NCBI GenBank assembly: GCA_900470445.1
Contig: UCAU01000006.1
Location: 29,184-93,183, forward strand
From: Hyphomicrobiales bacterium
GTDB lineage: Bacteria > Pseudomonadota > Alphaproteobacteria > Rhizobiales > Devosiaceae
Length of the DNA: 64,000 nucleotides
Reading direction: 5' to 3'
Below are positions 9,713-18,348 of this stretch, one piece after another (position 1 is the first letter of the stretch; each line of letters begins with the position of its first letter). The translations under genes and the position numbers were made by a program. The notes under the pieces are model-generated. The model ran no database searches. It saw only the letters and a program-made list of their open reading frames with translations, and was not told the origin of the DNA.

Positions 9713-10108
9713 ATGACCGACGAACCAGAAATCGCTCCGGCTCCGACCATTCCCGAGCCCCGCATTACGCCCAATGTTTCCGGCGGCCTGCCGGAAGCAG
9801 AGGTCGAACGCATCACCACCGACCTGATCGGTGCACTCAAGACCGTCTATGACCCGGAAATCCCGGTCGATATCTACGAGCTCGGCCTGATCTACAAGGT
9901 CGATCTGGATGACGATCGCAAGCTGGTTATCGACATGACGCTGACGGCGCCCGGTTGCCCCGTGGCCGGCGAAATGCCCGGTTGGGTCGAAAACGCCGCT
10001 CGCGGCGTCGAAGGCATTCAGGACGTGACGGTCAACATGGTATTCGATCCGCCATGGGACGCATCGCGTATGAGCGAAGAAGCCCAAGTCGCGCTCAACT
10101 GGTGGTAA
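9713..10108 (+). CDS. sufT: SufT / MIP18-family (DUF59) Fe-S assembly protein
   Basis: A 131-residue protein with a DUF59 domain after a proline-rich N-terminal extension of about 28 residues. Conserved segments are LKTVYDPEIPVDIYELGLIY and the cysteine motif LTAPGCPVAGEMPGWV, followed by VTVNMVFDPPW. Family members help mature Fe-S proteins rather than build clusters. The gene starts 11 bases after sufS and ends one base before the VOC gene, so it belongs to the same transcript. Confidence 0.93.
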   Translation: MTDEPEIAPAPTIPEPRITPNVSGGLPEAEVERITTDLIGALKTVYDPEIPVDIYELGLIYKVDLDDDRKLVIDMTLTAPGCPVAGEMPGWVENAARGVEGIQDVTVNMVFDPPWDASRMSEEAQVALNWW

Positions 10109-10109
10109 G

Positions 10110-10529
10110 ATGAACCGGCCGCCCTTGCATGGCTTGGTAGAAACCTGCCTCTACGTCTCCGACGTGGCGCGCAGCCGCGACTTCTACGTCAAGGTGTTCG
10201 GCTTCGAGCCGATGGGCGGTGACGACCGCATTCAGCCACTCCAGGTCGGTCCGGGTCAGGTGCTGATTCTCTTTCGCCGCGGCGCTACGCTGAAGCCGAT
10301 ACCCGTTGGCGGCGGTTTCATCCCGCCCCATGACGGCGCCGGAGAACAGCATTTCGCCTTCGGCATAACTGAGGACGCCTTCGAGGATTGGAAAATCTAC
10401 CTTGAAGGTCTACATGTAGAGTTGGAAAGCGAAGTTGCCTGGTCGCAAGGTGGCCGCAGCGTCTATTTCCGTGATCCGGATCGCCTTGTGGTCGAATTGA
10501 TCACCCGGGGCGTCTGGCCGAATTACTAG
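10110..10529 (+). CDS. VOC / glyoxalase-bleomycin resistance fold protein in the suf operon
   Basis: This 139-residue protein has two beta-alpha-beta-beta-beta modules of the vicinal oxygen chelate fold. The likely metal ligands are His in HGLVETCLYVSD near residue 7, His in GAGEQHFAFGI near residue 77, and Glu in DRLVVELIT near residue 129, the pattern of metal-dependent VOC enzymes. The gene lies one base after sufT and 14 bases before sufA. The reaction is unknown. Relatives include dioxygenases, glyoxalase I-like enzymes and fosfomycin or bleomycin resistance proteins. Operon membership suggests a role linked to Fe-S or oxidative stress, which is inference. Confidence 0.85.
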   Translation: MNRPPLHGLVETCLYVSDVARSRDFYVKVFGFEPMGGDDRIQPLQVGPGQVLILFRRGATLKPIPVGGGFIPPHDGAGEQHFAFGITEDAFEDWKIYLEGLHVELESEVAWSQGGRSVYFRDPDRLVVELITRGVWPNY

Positions 10530-10543
10530 AAGGATATGGCTTC

Positions 10544-10924
10544 ATGGCCTTCAAGATTATGTCGCTGACCGATGCCGCTGCTGAGCGCATCGCCGAAATC
10601 ATCGAAGATTCGGACAAGCCGGTCATCGGCCTGCGCGTCGGCATCAAGAATTCCGGTTGCGCCGGCGTGGCCTACACCATGGATTATGTGTCCGAGCCGG
10701 TTAAGGGCGACGACCATGTCACCGACAAGGGCGTCAATGTCTATGTCGACCCCAAGGCGACCATGTACCTGCTCGGCACGGTGATGGATTTCGAGCAATC
10801 CAAGATGAGCTCGGGCTTCACCTTCACCAATCCGAACCAGACTGGCGCCTGCGGCTGCGGCGAGAGCGTCACGCTCAAGGCTGCCGATCTCAAGGCCATT
10901 GCTGAAGCCCGCGTTCCCGCCTGA
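10544..10924 (+). CDS. sufA: A-type Fe-S carrier protein SufA (HesB/IscA family)
   Basis: The 126-residue A-type carrier accepts Fe-S clusters from SufBCD and passes them to client proteins. The three conserved cysteines are present: one in KNSGCAGVAY near residue 40 and the pair in GACGCGESVTL near residue 104. The short C-terminal extension LKAADLKAIAEARVPA is slightly longer than in E. coli IscA. An SD-like AAGGA lies 8 bases before the ATG. This is the last gene of the suf operon. No clear terminator hairpin with a T-run was seen before aroA. Confidence 0.93.
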   Translation: MAFKIMSLTDAAAERIAEIIEDSDKPVIGLRVGIKNSGCAGVAYTMDYVSEPVKGDDHVTDKGVNVYVDPKATMYLLGTVMDFEQSKMSSGFTFTNPNQTGACGCGESVTLKAADLKAIAEARVPA

Positions 10925-10999
10925 TCGTCCGGTTGCACCTGCCCGGTATTTGCCCTAACAGGCGGGAGCAATTTGGCTCCAGCCCGTAGAGTATATTCC

Positions 11000-12277
11000 A
11001 TGACCGGCCTGCCTCCGGCTCTCACCATCATTCCGCCCGATCATCCGCTGGTCGGCCGGGTATCGCCTCCGGGTTCCAAATCCATCACCAATCGCGCTCT
11101 GCTATTGGCCGCTTTGGCCAATGGCACCAGCCGCTTGTCCGGTGCGCTCAAGAGCAAGGATACGGTGCTGATGGCGGCCGCTTTGCGGCAAATGGGCGTG
11201 ACGGTCGAGGAACCCGACGAAACCAGCTTCGTGGTGACCAGCACCAGCCGCCTGCAGCAGCCGGATGGTCCGCTCTTTCTCGGCAATGCCGGCACCGCCA
11301 CCCGTTTCCTGACGGCCGCGGTCGCCACCGTCGATGGCGAAGTGATCGTTGATGGTGACGACGAAATGCGCCTGCGTCCCATTGGCCCGCTGGTAACTGC
11401 ATTGCAGTCCCTGGGCATTGATGCGGCCAGCCCAACCGGTTGCCCACCGGTTACCGTTCGCGGCAAAGGCAGCTTCGGGAAGGGGCGCGTCGAGATCGAT
11501 GCGGGTCTCTCCAGCCAATATGTGTCGGCCTTGTTGATGGCCGCGCCATTGGGCGATGGGCCGATCACCGTGGCTCTGAGCGGCAGCGATATCGGCGCCC
11601 GCGGCTATGTCGATCTGACTTTGGCGGCCATGCGCAGCTTTGGCGCCGATGTCGAACAGCTCGACGCCGGCTCCTGGCTGGTGCAGCCCACCGGCTATGT
11701 GGCCGCCGACCTGCTGGTCGAGCCTGATGCTTCGGCGGCAACCTATCTCTGGGGCGCAGCGGCGCTCACTGGCGGCAAGATCGATCTGGGCGTGGCCGCC
11801 GACGCCTTCACCCAGCCTGACGCCGCTGCACAGGCGATCATTGCGCAATTCCCCAATATGCCTGCGGTCATCGATGGTTCGCAGATGCAGGACGCGGTGC
11901 CGACGCTGGCGGTCCTCGCCGCCTTCAACAATCATCCGGTGCGGTTCGTCGGCATTGCCAATCTGCGCGTCAAGGAAACCGATCGCATCCGCGCCGTGGC
12001 GAACGAGCTTAACCGCATCCTGCCGGGCCTGGGGACCGAGGAGGGGGATGATCTGCTCGTGACGTCCGATCCCAACCTGGGCAGGCAGCTGGCCGGCAAG
12101 AACGCGCTTACCCGCATCCACACCTACCACGATCATCGCATTGCCATGAGCTTTGCCCTGGCAGGCTTGCGCCTTCCGGGCATTACCATTCTTGATCCGG
12201 CCTGCACCGGCAAAACCTACCCGGAATACTGGGACATGCTGGCAGGGCTGGGCGTCAAGCTGGAACCGGCCGCCTGA
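11000..12277 (+). CDS. aroA: 3-phosphoshikimate 1-carboxyvinyltransferase (EPSP synthase)
   Basis: This 425-residue enzyme makes EPSP in the shikimate pathway. The conserved segments PPGSKSITNRALLLAA (N-terminal), LGNAGTATRF near residue 90, NLRVKETDRI and TYHDHRIAMSFAL are all visible. GSKS and GNAGTA resemble the E. coli/plant group, not the CP4-type (GDKSISHR) common in rhizobia, and Phe replaces the Pro101 equivalent after TATR. The ATG at 11000 is preferred over an in-frame TTG at 10973 because family similarity begins there. Unlike the usual alphaproteobacterial order, cmk and rpsA do not follow. Instead a GGDEF gene abuts tail to tail. Confidence 0.93.
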   Translation: MTGLPPALTIIPPDHPLVGRVSPPGSKSITNRALLLAALANGTSRLSGALKSKDTVLMAAALRQMGVTVEEPDETSFVVTSTSRLQQPDGPLFLGNAGTATRFLTAAVATVDGEVIVDGDDEMRLRPIGPLVTALQSLGIDAASPTGCPPVTVRGKGSFGKGRVEIDAGLSSQYVSALLMAAPLGDGPITVALSGSDIGARGYVDLTLAAMRSFGADVEQLDAGSWLVQPTGYVAADLLVEPDASAATYLWGAAALTGGKIDLGVAADAFTQPDAAAQAIIAQFPNMPAVIDGSQMQDAVPTLAVLAAFNNHPVRFVGIANLRVKETDRIRAVANELNRILPGLGTEEGDDLLVTSDPNLGRQLAGKNALTRIHTYHDHRIAMSFALAGLRLPGITILDPACTGKTYPEYWDMLAGLGVKLEPAA

Positions 12278-12288
12278 TCAGGCGGCCG
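12267..12288. terminator. Perfect palindrome across two abutting stop codons
   Basis: CGGCCGCC-TGATCA-GGCGGCCG is a perfect 22-base palindrome centred on the TGA of aroA (12275-12277) and the TCA (reverse TGA) of the GGDEF gene (12278-12280). It could act as a bidirectional transcription stop, although no T-run follows on either side. Confidence 0.55.
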
Positions 12289-13342
12289 AAACGCCGTCCT
12301 TGGGACCATGCTGCTCGGCCAGATCGTTCTCGCTGACCACCTTGTTGCGGCCGGCATGCTTGGCGGCATAAAGGCAGCGATCGGCGCGCTCGAGCAGTGA
12401 AGAAGGCGTGTCCGAAGGGCGGAATGCCGCCACGCCGAACGAGGCCGTGATGCGGCCCAGCTTCTCATTGGTGGAGCGCTTGAGCAATTCCTTGGCCTGA
12501 ATGGCCCTGCGGACATTCTCGGCGACGATGACCGCGCCTTCGAGGTCTGTGGAGGGCAGGATGGCGACGAATTCTTCGCCGCCATAGCGCGCGGCGAGAT
12601 CCTTGCCTTTGATATTGGACTTGATGGTCATGGCGACCAGCCGCAGCACCTGATCGCCCGTCTGGTGGCCATAGGTATCGTTGAAAGTCTTGAAGTGGTC
12701 GATGTCGGCGATCAGCAGGCAGAGTGGCTGATGGCCGCTCTGCGCCTCGGCAACGGCGGTTTCCAGGCCCTCGTCGAAGCTCTTGCGATTGGCGATCTTG
12801 GTGAGCGGATCGAGACGGGATTCCCGCCGCACATCGTCCAGGTCGCGCTGCAGCGCTGCAATGTCATCCCGCGATGCCTCGAGCTTCTGCTCCAGCGCGC
12901 GATTGGTGTCCTGCATGACACGGGTTTCCAGCAGCAGCCGGTTGGCCAGCGATTGCAGCGCCTCGGTGGAGATATCCTGTTCGAGATCGCCGCTGGCTGA
13001 CTGCAGCGAGCCGGAATAGGCGCTCGCCGTGGTCATGGCCGTGTCGATCGCATTGTGCACCGCTTCGATGCGGGCATGCATGCGCTCGGAAACGTCGGTA
13101 ATGCGGTCGTTGACGTCGGACTTGAGGAATTCGTTGTAGAGCGCCTCCGCCAAATCCACGGAAGGGGCATGCCCCTCCCGGAAAATGGCGTTGATCCGGC
13201 TGTTCAGGGACGGATTGACGCCCGTGGCATAGGTGTAAAGCAGTTCATAGAACTGCGGATAGGGCGGAATTCCGCTGCGCTTGAGCAGGTCGAAAGCGGC
13301 ATTGGCATAGCCAAGCGCTCGTTTGAATTCCTGTCCGGACAC
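12278..13342 (-). CDS. GGDEF-domain diguanylate cyclase
   Basis: This 354-residue protein probably makes cyclic di-GMP from two GTP. The active-site motif RYGGEEFVAILP (GGEEF) lies near residue 255, after the metal- and GTP-binding LLIADIDHFKTFNDTYGH near residue 210. The first 110 residues are an all-helical region without recognised sensor motifs, followed by a coiled-coil stretch (LEQKLEASRDDIAALQRDLDDVRRE, shown as heptads). No transmembrane segment or signal peptide is visible, so it is a soluble cyclase. No RxxD inhibitory site is obvious just before GGEEF. It converges on aroA with zero bases between the stop codons. Confidence 0.92.
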   Translation of the reverse strand: MSGQEFKRALGYANAAFDLLKRSGIPPYPQFYELLYTYATGVNPSLNSRINAIFREGHAPSVDLAEALYNEFLKSDVNDRITDVSERMHARIEAVHNAIDTAMTTASAYSGSLQSASGDLEQDISTEALQSLANRLLLETRVMQDTNRALEQKLEASRDDIAALQRDLDDVRRESRLDPLTKIANRKSFDEGLETAVAEAQSGHQPLCLLIADIDHFKTFNDTYGHQTGDQVLRLVAMTIKSNIKGKDLAARYGGEEFVAILPSTDLEGAVIVAENVRRAIQAKELLKRSTNEKLGRITASFGVAAFRPSDTPSSLLERADRCLYAAKHAGRNKVVSENDLAEQHGPKDGVSAA

Positions 13343-13487
13343 CGCTTCCCTCGCGTCCCGTTGCGCTCATCCGGCATTTCTTGTCCCAGAAACCCGAATC
13401 TATACGGATAGATACAGGTCCCGTCGCGCTAAGTACAAGTGTAAGATCGCTTTTTACTGCGAGCTACATAGTCAACCGCTGTACTGA

Positions 13488-15056
13488 TCAGGACGCGGTG
13501 CGTGTCGATCGCAGTAGAAACGCCGGCACTGGACCGTCATTGCCGAAGGGCGAGCTGGAATCGATGCCCGATTCGTCCATCTTCGGTTCTGCGGGCCGGC
13601 GATTGCGGCCGCGCGGGGACCGAGACTCTTCGTTGCGCGAAGGCTTGGCTTCCTCGCTTTGCGCCGGCTTGGCGGGCTGGCTCGGCGCGGCCGGCTGAGC
13701 TTCGGCGGGAGGCCTGCGATGCGAGCGAGACGCGGGCTTGGCTTCTGCCGGAACGGGCGCAGGAGTTGCCTCGGCGCTTTCCGTCTTTACCGGGCTTGCT
13801 GCTGATTTTTCGGCAACAGGGCGTGGACCGCCACGGCGCGAGCGGGCAGGGCGCTTGGACTTGCTCTCTTCGCCGGCTTCCGCTGTCTCTGCCGAGGCAG
13901 GTGCGGCGGTGCCAGTGATTTCCAGGTATTCGATGGGCTTCTGGATCAGCTTGATGATGGCCTCGAGATGCTTGCCGTCAGCCGGCGCCACCAGCGTATA
14001 GGCAACGCCCGAACGGCCGGCGCGGCCGGTTCGGCCGATACGGTGCACGTAGTCTTCGGCATGCACGGGCACGTCGAAATTGAACACGTGGCTCACCGCG
14101 GGAATATCGAGACCGCGGGCGGCCACGTCGCTGGCCACCATCAGGGTCAGCCGGTTAGCGCGGAACGCATCGAGCGTTTCGGTGCGGCTCTTCTGGTCCA
14201 TATCGCCATGCAATGCGCCGACGCTATAGCCATGCCGCTCCAGCGAGCGGGCGAGGGTGGCCACATCGCGCTTGCGATTGCAGAAGATGATGGCATTGGT
14301 CAGCCCGGTGGCCGCGTCAATGCGGGCGCGCAGGGCAGCACGCTTGTCTTCGGGCTTGGATGACACTCTGACCAGCTTCTGGTCGATCGTGTCGGCTGTA
14401 GAATTCTGCCGCGCCACTTCCAGCTTGATCGGATCGCGCAGGAACTGGTTGACCAGCTTCTGCACTTCGGGCGGCATGGTGGCCGAGAACAGCAGCGTCT
14501 GCCGGCGGGCTGGCAGCAGGCTGCAGATCTTCTTGATGTCGTCGATAAAGCCCATGTCCAGCATACGATCGGCTTCGTCGATCACCAGGATGTCGACGCC
14601 GGTCAGCAGGATGCGGCCGCGGCCGAACAGGTCGAGCATGCGGCCGGGCGTGGCGATCAATACGTCAACGCCGCGATCCAGCTTCTTGATCTGGTCATCA
14701 AAGGACACGCCACCGATCAACAGCGCCATGTTCAGCTTATGGTTCTTGCCATACTTCTCGAAATTCTCGGCCACCTGCGCCGCGAGTTCGCGCGTCGGTT
14801 CGAGAATGAGCGTGCGGGGCATGCGCGCACGGGCGCGGCCGCTTTCCAGCAGCGTCAGCATCGGCAGCACGAAGGACGCGGTCTTGCCGGTCCCGGTCTG
14901 GGCGATGCCGATAATGTCCTTCTTCTGCAGGACGTGGGGGATGGCCTGCGCCTGGATTTCAGTAGGCGTCGTGTAACCCGCAGCGATCACTGCCTCGGTT
15001 ACTTTGCTCGAAAGGCCCAGCCCGGAAAATTCGTCGGTCAAATTCAGTCGTTCCAC
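13488..15056 (-). CDS. DEAD-box ATP-dependent RNA helicase (RhlE-like)
   Basis: A 522-residue RNA helicase. The motifs in order are: Q-motif PTEIQAQAIP; Walker A AQTGTGKTAS near residue 57; PTRELAAQ; DEAD in LVIDEADRMLDMGF near residue 160; SAT in LFSATMPPE; and motif VI HRIGRTGRAG near residue 345. The last 130 residues are a disordered basic tail rich in Arg, Pro, Ala and Glu, as in RhlE and other cold- or ribosome-related helicases. A promoter lies roughly 270 bases upstream, leaving a long 5' untranslated region. The cellular role is probably ribosome assembly or RNA decay, by family. Confidence 0.93.
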   Translation of the reverse strand: MERLNLTDEFSGLGLSSKVTEAVIAAGYTTPTEIQAQAIPHVLQKKDIIGIAQTGTGKTASFVLPMLTLLESGRARARMPRTLILEPTRELAAQVAENFEKYGKNHKLNMALLIGGVSFDDQIKKLDRGVDVLIATPGRMLDLFGRGRILLTGVDILVIDEADRMLDMGFIDDIKKICSLLPARRQTLLFSATMPPEVQKLVNQFLRDPIKLEVARQNSTADTIDQKLVRVSSKPEDKRAALRARIDAATGLTNAIIFCNRKRDVATLARSLERHGYSVGALHGDMDQKSRTETLDAFRANRLTLMVASDVAARGLDIPAVSHVFNFDVPVHAEDYVHRIGRTGRAGRSGVAYTLVAPADGKHLEAIIKLIQKPIEYLEITGTAAPASAETAEAGEESKSKRPARSRRGGPRPVAEKSAASPVKTESAEATPAPVPAEAKPASRSHRRPPAEAQPAAPSQPAKPAQSEEAKPSRNEESRSPRGRNRRPAEPKMDESGIDSSSPFGNDGPVPAFLLRSTRTAS

Positions 15057-15434
15057 TCAAAGCTGTTGCCCGATGCAGGATCCGCTCGAAACATTCAAGG
15101 CGGCGCACCGGGAAGAAAGCCGCAAACGACACAGGCATGATGCCGCGGTTTGCGTCAGCGGCGGACTGGAAAGGCAATCACACAAACAGTCCGCATACGG
15201 GAGGTGGCCACGAAAGCGAGAGCAACACGTGCTGGTCGACAGAGTGGCCCTGAGGCACCTTCAGCAAAGGCGGACTGTGTCCAATAAAACCAGCCGTCAA
15301 GCCGGAAATGCTCCAGCGGCGCGGACCATAGCGCAAAGGCCTTTCAAGTCAACGGCCTTGCAAGATTTAACATTAACTGCTGCGCAGATGGTCAAGATAA
15401 GTCGAGATTCACATCAGTGTGAGGCTCGACTCGC
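15057..15434. other. 378-base intergenic region: helicase 5' untranslated region and promoter
   Basis: No plausible gene is present on either strand. It contains the likely helicase promoter (15325-15352, minus strand), and the rest would be a long 5' leader of the helicase mRNA. No riboswitch pattern was recognised. Confidence 0.5.
15325..15352 (-). promoter_or_regulatory. Probable sigma-70 promoter of the RNA helicase gene
   Basis: Read on the minus strand: TTGACT (15347-15352), a 16-base spacer and TATGGT (15325-15330). The predicted transcript would carry a 5' leader of about 260 bases. Confidence 0.5.
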
Positions 15435-17450
15435 CTAGATATCGAGGTCCGTAACAAAGGCCGCGTTCTCCTGGATGAAGTCGAACCGCGCCTCCGGCCG
15501 ATTGCCCATCAGGCGATCGACACTGATCTTGGTGGCATCCAGCTCGTCCAAGATTTTGACCTGCAACAGCGTCCGCGACTTGGGGGACATGGTCGTTTCG
15601 CGCAGATGCGCATAGGGCATTTCGCCCAGGCCCTTGAAGCGGGTGATGTCGACCTTGCTCTTGCCGGTGAACTCGGTGGCCATCAGCTCGTCCTTATGCG
15701 CGTCGTCGCGGGCATAAAGCGTCTTGGGACCCTGGCTGATGCGGTAAAGCGGCGGCAATGCGAGGAACAAATGCCCCCCATCGATGAGCTTGGGCATTTC
15801 CTGGAAGAAGAAGGTCATCAATAGCGATGCAATATGGGCGCCGTCCACGTCAGCATCGGTCATGATGATGATCTTGTCGTAGCGCAGGTCATCCTCGCGA
15901 TAGCGATCGCGCGTGCCGCAGCCCAGGGCCTGGATCATGTCGGCGATCAGCTGGCTGGCCGCCATCTTTTCGCGGCTGGCGCCGGCGACGTTGAGAATCT
16001 TGCCGCGCAGCGGCAGCACGGCCTGGCTGGCACGGTTGCGCGCCTGCTTGGCAGAGCCACCGGCCGAGTCACCTTCGACGATGAAGAGTTCGGCACCCTG
16101 CGCCGCGCCCTGGGTGCAATCGGCCAGCTTGCCCGGCAACCGCAATTTGCGGGTGGCACTGGCGCGGTCGATTTCTTTTTCCTTGCGGCGGCGCAGGCGT
16201 TCTTCGGCCCGCTCAACCGCCCAATCCATCAGCTTGCCGGCCTGATTGGGCGAGGCGGCGAGCCAATGATCGAACGCATCGCGCAAAGCCGTATCGACAA
16301 TGCGCGTTGCCTCGCCCGAGGCCAGCTTGTCCTTGGTCTGGCCGACAAATTCGGGCTCGCGCACGAACACCGAGAGCATGGCGCTGCAGTGGGCAAACAC
16401 GTCTTCCGCTGTCAGGATGGCGGCGGCCTTGTTCTTGGTCAGCTCGGCATAGTTCTTGAGGCCACGCAGCACGGCGGTGCGCAGGCCGGTCTCATGCGTG
16501 CCGCCATCGGGGGTCGGCACGGTATTGCAATAGGAAGACACGCCGCCATCGCCCAGGGTCCAGGCGATTGCCCATTCCACCGCGCCATGCGAGCCGGCCT
16601 TGCCGGTGCTGCCCGAGAAAATGTCGTCGACAATGCGGGTTTCGCCCTCGATCCGCGCGGTCATGAAGTCGCGCAGCCCGTCGGGATAGTGGAACACCGC
16701 CTTGGTCGGCGCTTCCTCGGTAGCCAGGCTCTCGTCGCAACTCCAGCGCAGCTCGACGCCGCCGAACAGATAGGCCTTGGCGCGCGTCATCTTGAACAGG
16801 CGGGCGGCCGAGAACTTGGCAGCCTCACCAAAGATCTGAGGATCGGGATGGAAACGCGTGGTGGTGCCGCGGCGATTGTTGACGCGGCCGAGCGCCACGA
16901 TATCGCCCTGCGGAATGCCGCGCGAGAAGGTCATGCGGTAAAGCTGCTGCTCGCGCGCGACTTCCACCACCATGTCGTCCGACAGCGCATTGACCACCGA
17001 AACGCCCACGCCATGCAGGCCGCCCGAGGTTTCGTAAGCCTTGGAATCGAACTTGCCGCCGGCATGCAGGACGGTGTGGACGATTTCCAGCGTGGAGCGG
17101 GTGGGGAATTTGGGGTGTTTTTCGACCGGGATGCCGCGGCCATTGTCGGAGACGGTGATGTAGCCGTCTTCGCCGAAATGCACTTCGATACGGCTGGCGT
17201 GGCCGGCAATGGCCTCGTCCATCGAATTGTCGATGACTTCGGCAAACAGGTGATGCAGTGCATTGATATCGGTGCCCCCGATATACATGCCCGGCCGGCG
17301 GCGGACCGGCTCAAGTCCTTCCAGAACCTCGATATCGGCGGCCGAATAGCTTCCCGCTACCGCTGGAGCGGCGGGCTTGGGCGCCTCGGTTTTTACGCGT
17401 GGGCGTTCGGGTTCGATGGGGCCGCCGAAAAGGTCGTCTGCCTGGGACAA
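15435..17450 (-). CDS. parE: DNA topoisomerase IV subunit B
   Basis: The 671-residue ParE is the ATPase subunit of topoisomerase IV, which separates daughter chromosomes. GHKL ATPase motifs are seen as EVIDNSMDEA near residue 73, SDNGRGIPV near residue 100, and GGLHGVGVSVVNALS near residue 143. The TOPRIM signature is FIVEGDSAGGSAKQ near residue 445, with MTDADVDGAHI near residue 525. The length, and the absence of the long insertion of proteobacterial GyrB, support ParE over GyrB. PLRGKILNV is present. The N-terminal 35 residues are a Pro/Ala-rich extension. The region 17451-17648 upstream holds its promoter region and no gene. Confidence 0.95.
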   Translation of the reverse strand: MSQADDLFGGPIEPERPRVKTEAPKPAAPAVAGSYSAADIEVLEGLEPVRRRPGMYIGGTDINALHHLFAEVIDNSMDEAIAGHASRIEVHFGEDGYITVSDNGRGIPVEKHPKFPTRSTLEIVHTVLHAGGKFDSKAYETSGGLHGVGVSVVNALSDDMVVEVAREQQLYRMTFSRGIPQGDIVALGRVNNRRGTTTRFHPDPQIFGEAAKFSAARLFKMTRAKAYLFGGVELRWSCDESLATEEAPTKAVFHYPDGLRDFMTARIEGETRIVDDIFSGSTGKAGSHGAVEWAIAWTLGDGGVSSYCNTVPTPDGGTHETGLRTAVLRGLKNYAELTKNKAAAILTAEDVFAHCSAMLSVFVREPEFVGQTKDKLASGEATRIVDTALRDAFDHWLAASPNQAGKLMDWAVERAEERLRRRKEKEIDRASATRKLRLPGKLADCTQGAAQGAELFIVEGDSAGGSAKQARNRASQAVLPLRGKILNVAGASREKMAASQLIADMIQALGCGTRDRYREDDLRYDKIIIMTDADVDGAHIASLLMTFFFQEMPKLIDGGHLFLALPPLYRISQGPKTLYARDDAHKDELMATEFTGKSKVDITRFKGLGEMPYAHLRETTMSPKSRTLLQVKILDELDATKISVDRLMGNRPEARFDFIQENAAFVTDLDI

Positions 17451-17648
17451 TGCACTATCCGTATTAGAGCCCGAATCGGGCGATTCCGCCTTTTAACATA
17501 TCTGATCCCAAGCGCACGCTGGTGCCCGATCGGCGGCTGCGCCTTGGAATTTCCACATATCTGAACGAATTATGAGCGGGCAGTTCGGTGCTGGTTCAGC
17601 ATGCGTCCGCTATGCGGCAAGCTGATGTATCGCAGCCGGGAGATGGCC

Positions 17649-17975
17649 ATGCGCAAGATCGGGTTAGCCCTGGTTTCTGTCTTATTGATGATCGGGGGAA
17701 TGAGCGGCGCCGCGACAGCGCAGCCCTCGTTTGGCTTCGGCTTCCACTTCGGCGATGAACGGGAAGATTTCTTCCATGGCCGGGTGATCTGCCAGACGGA
17801 CCGGCAGATCCGCAACACGATTGCTGCCGCTGGCTATACCGATATCTCGCTGAATGTGCCCAATGACGGGCTGATCAAGGTGCGAGCCACCCAGGGCGGC
17901 TGGGTCTATCAGCTCAATTACAACTATTGCCGCGCCTATATCAAAGAACGGATGCGCCTGCGCCCGGCGGGTTGA
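17649..17975 (+). CDS. Small secreted protein of unknown function
   Basis: A 108-residue protein starting MRKIGLALVSVLLMIGG with a typical signal peptide, probably cleaved after ATAQ near residue 25. The mature part contains GFGFHFGDERED, a CQTDRQIRNTIAAAGYTDI segment and YNYCRAYIK, so it has two cysteines that could form a disulfide. The internal region (small helix, then LKVRATQGGWVYQL strands) loosely resembles PepSY-like or BLUF-unrelated small periplasmic domains, but I do not recognise the family. The ATG at 17649 is preferred because the signal peptide starts there; ATG at 17643 is also in frame. Confidence 0.6.
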   Translation: MRKIGLALVSVLLMIGGMSGAATAQPSFGFGFHFGDEREDFFHGRVICQTDRQIRNTIAAAGYTDISLNVPNDGLIKVRATQGGWVYQLNYNYCRAYIKERMRLRPAG

Positions 17976-18104
17976 GCAGCATATCGGCACAAAACCGTCC
18001 CAAGATCGGGCGCCGTATTTACGTTCCGTTTGCTTCTTGAAAGCACTTTCTTAAACGCCAGCTGCTAAAACAGTGGACATACGGTTTTTGTCTGGAGTTG
18101 CCGT

Positions 18105-18272
18105 ATGCGAGCCGATTGGGATCGTCGTTCTGCGTATCAAGCGAACCCTGCTGGCTCATTTCTCGGTGTTTGGCCGCATGCCGGATCAGGTATTGCGTAC
18201 CGGCTGGCCAAGCTGTCCGTCCCGCGTTTTGGGGCGCTGACTATAGTTTCTGCCTTGTTCTATCTCATCTGA
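18105..18272 (+). CDS. Candidate upstream leader ORF (55 codons) of the ABC-F gene
   Basis: An ATG with GGAG 7 bases upstream opens a 55-residue frame beginning MRADWDRRSAYQANPAGS and ending ALFYLI. It ends one base before a perfect 10-bp hairpin at 18273-18298. No known family was recognised. It may be a regulatory leader peptide, since its stop lies exactly at the hairpin base, or it may be a chance frame. Confidence is modest. Confidence 0.4.
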   Translation: MRADWDRRSAYQANPAGSFLGVWPHAGSGIAYRLAKLSVPRFGALTIVSALFYLI

Positions 18273-18298
18273 CCGCCGCGAATTGATTTTCGCGGCGG
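18273..18298 (+). terminator. Strong hairpin in the ABC-F leader
   Basis: CCGCCGCGAA and TTCGCGGCGG form a perfect 10-bp stem with a 6-base loop (TTGATT). It starts one base after the upstream ORF stop. No T-run follows, so it could be an attenuator, a pause site or a processing signal rather than a simple terminator. Confidence 0.5.
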
Positions 18299-18348
18299 CC
18301 GGGGCTATTGCTGCGTCATTGATCAACACCAGCACGGAGGAGGGCTGC

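Noticed and set aside
15834..17564. Long open frame on the plus strand opposite parE
   Set aside because: Shadow of parE with no motif of its own and no ribosome site.
18098..18286. Open frame in a different reading frame overlapping the ABC-F leader ORF
   Set aside because: It has no ribosome site and its residues look random; the ATG at 18105 with GGAG spacing is the better candidate.
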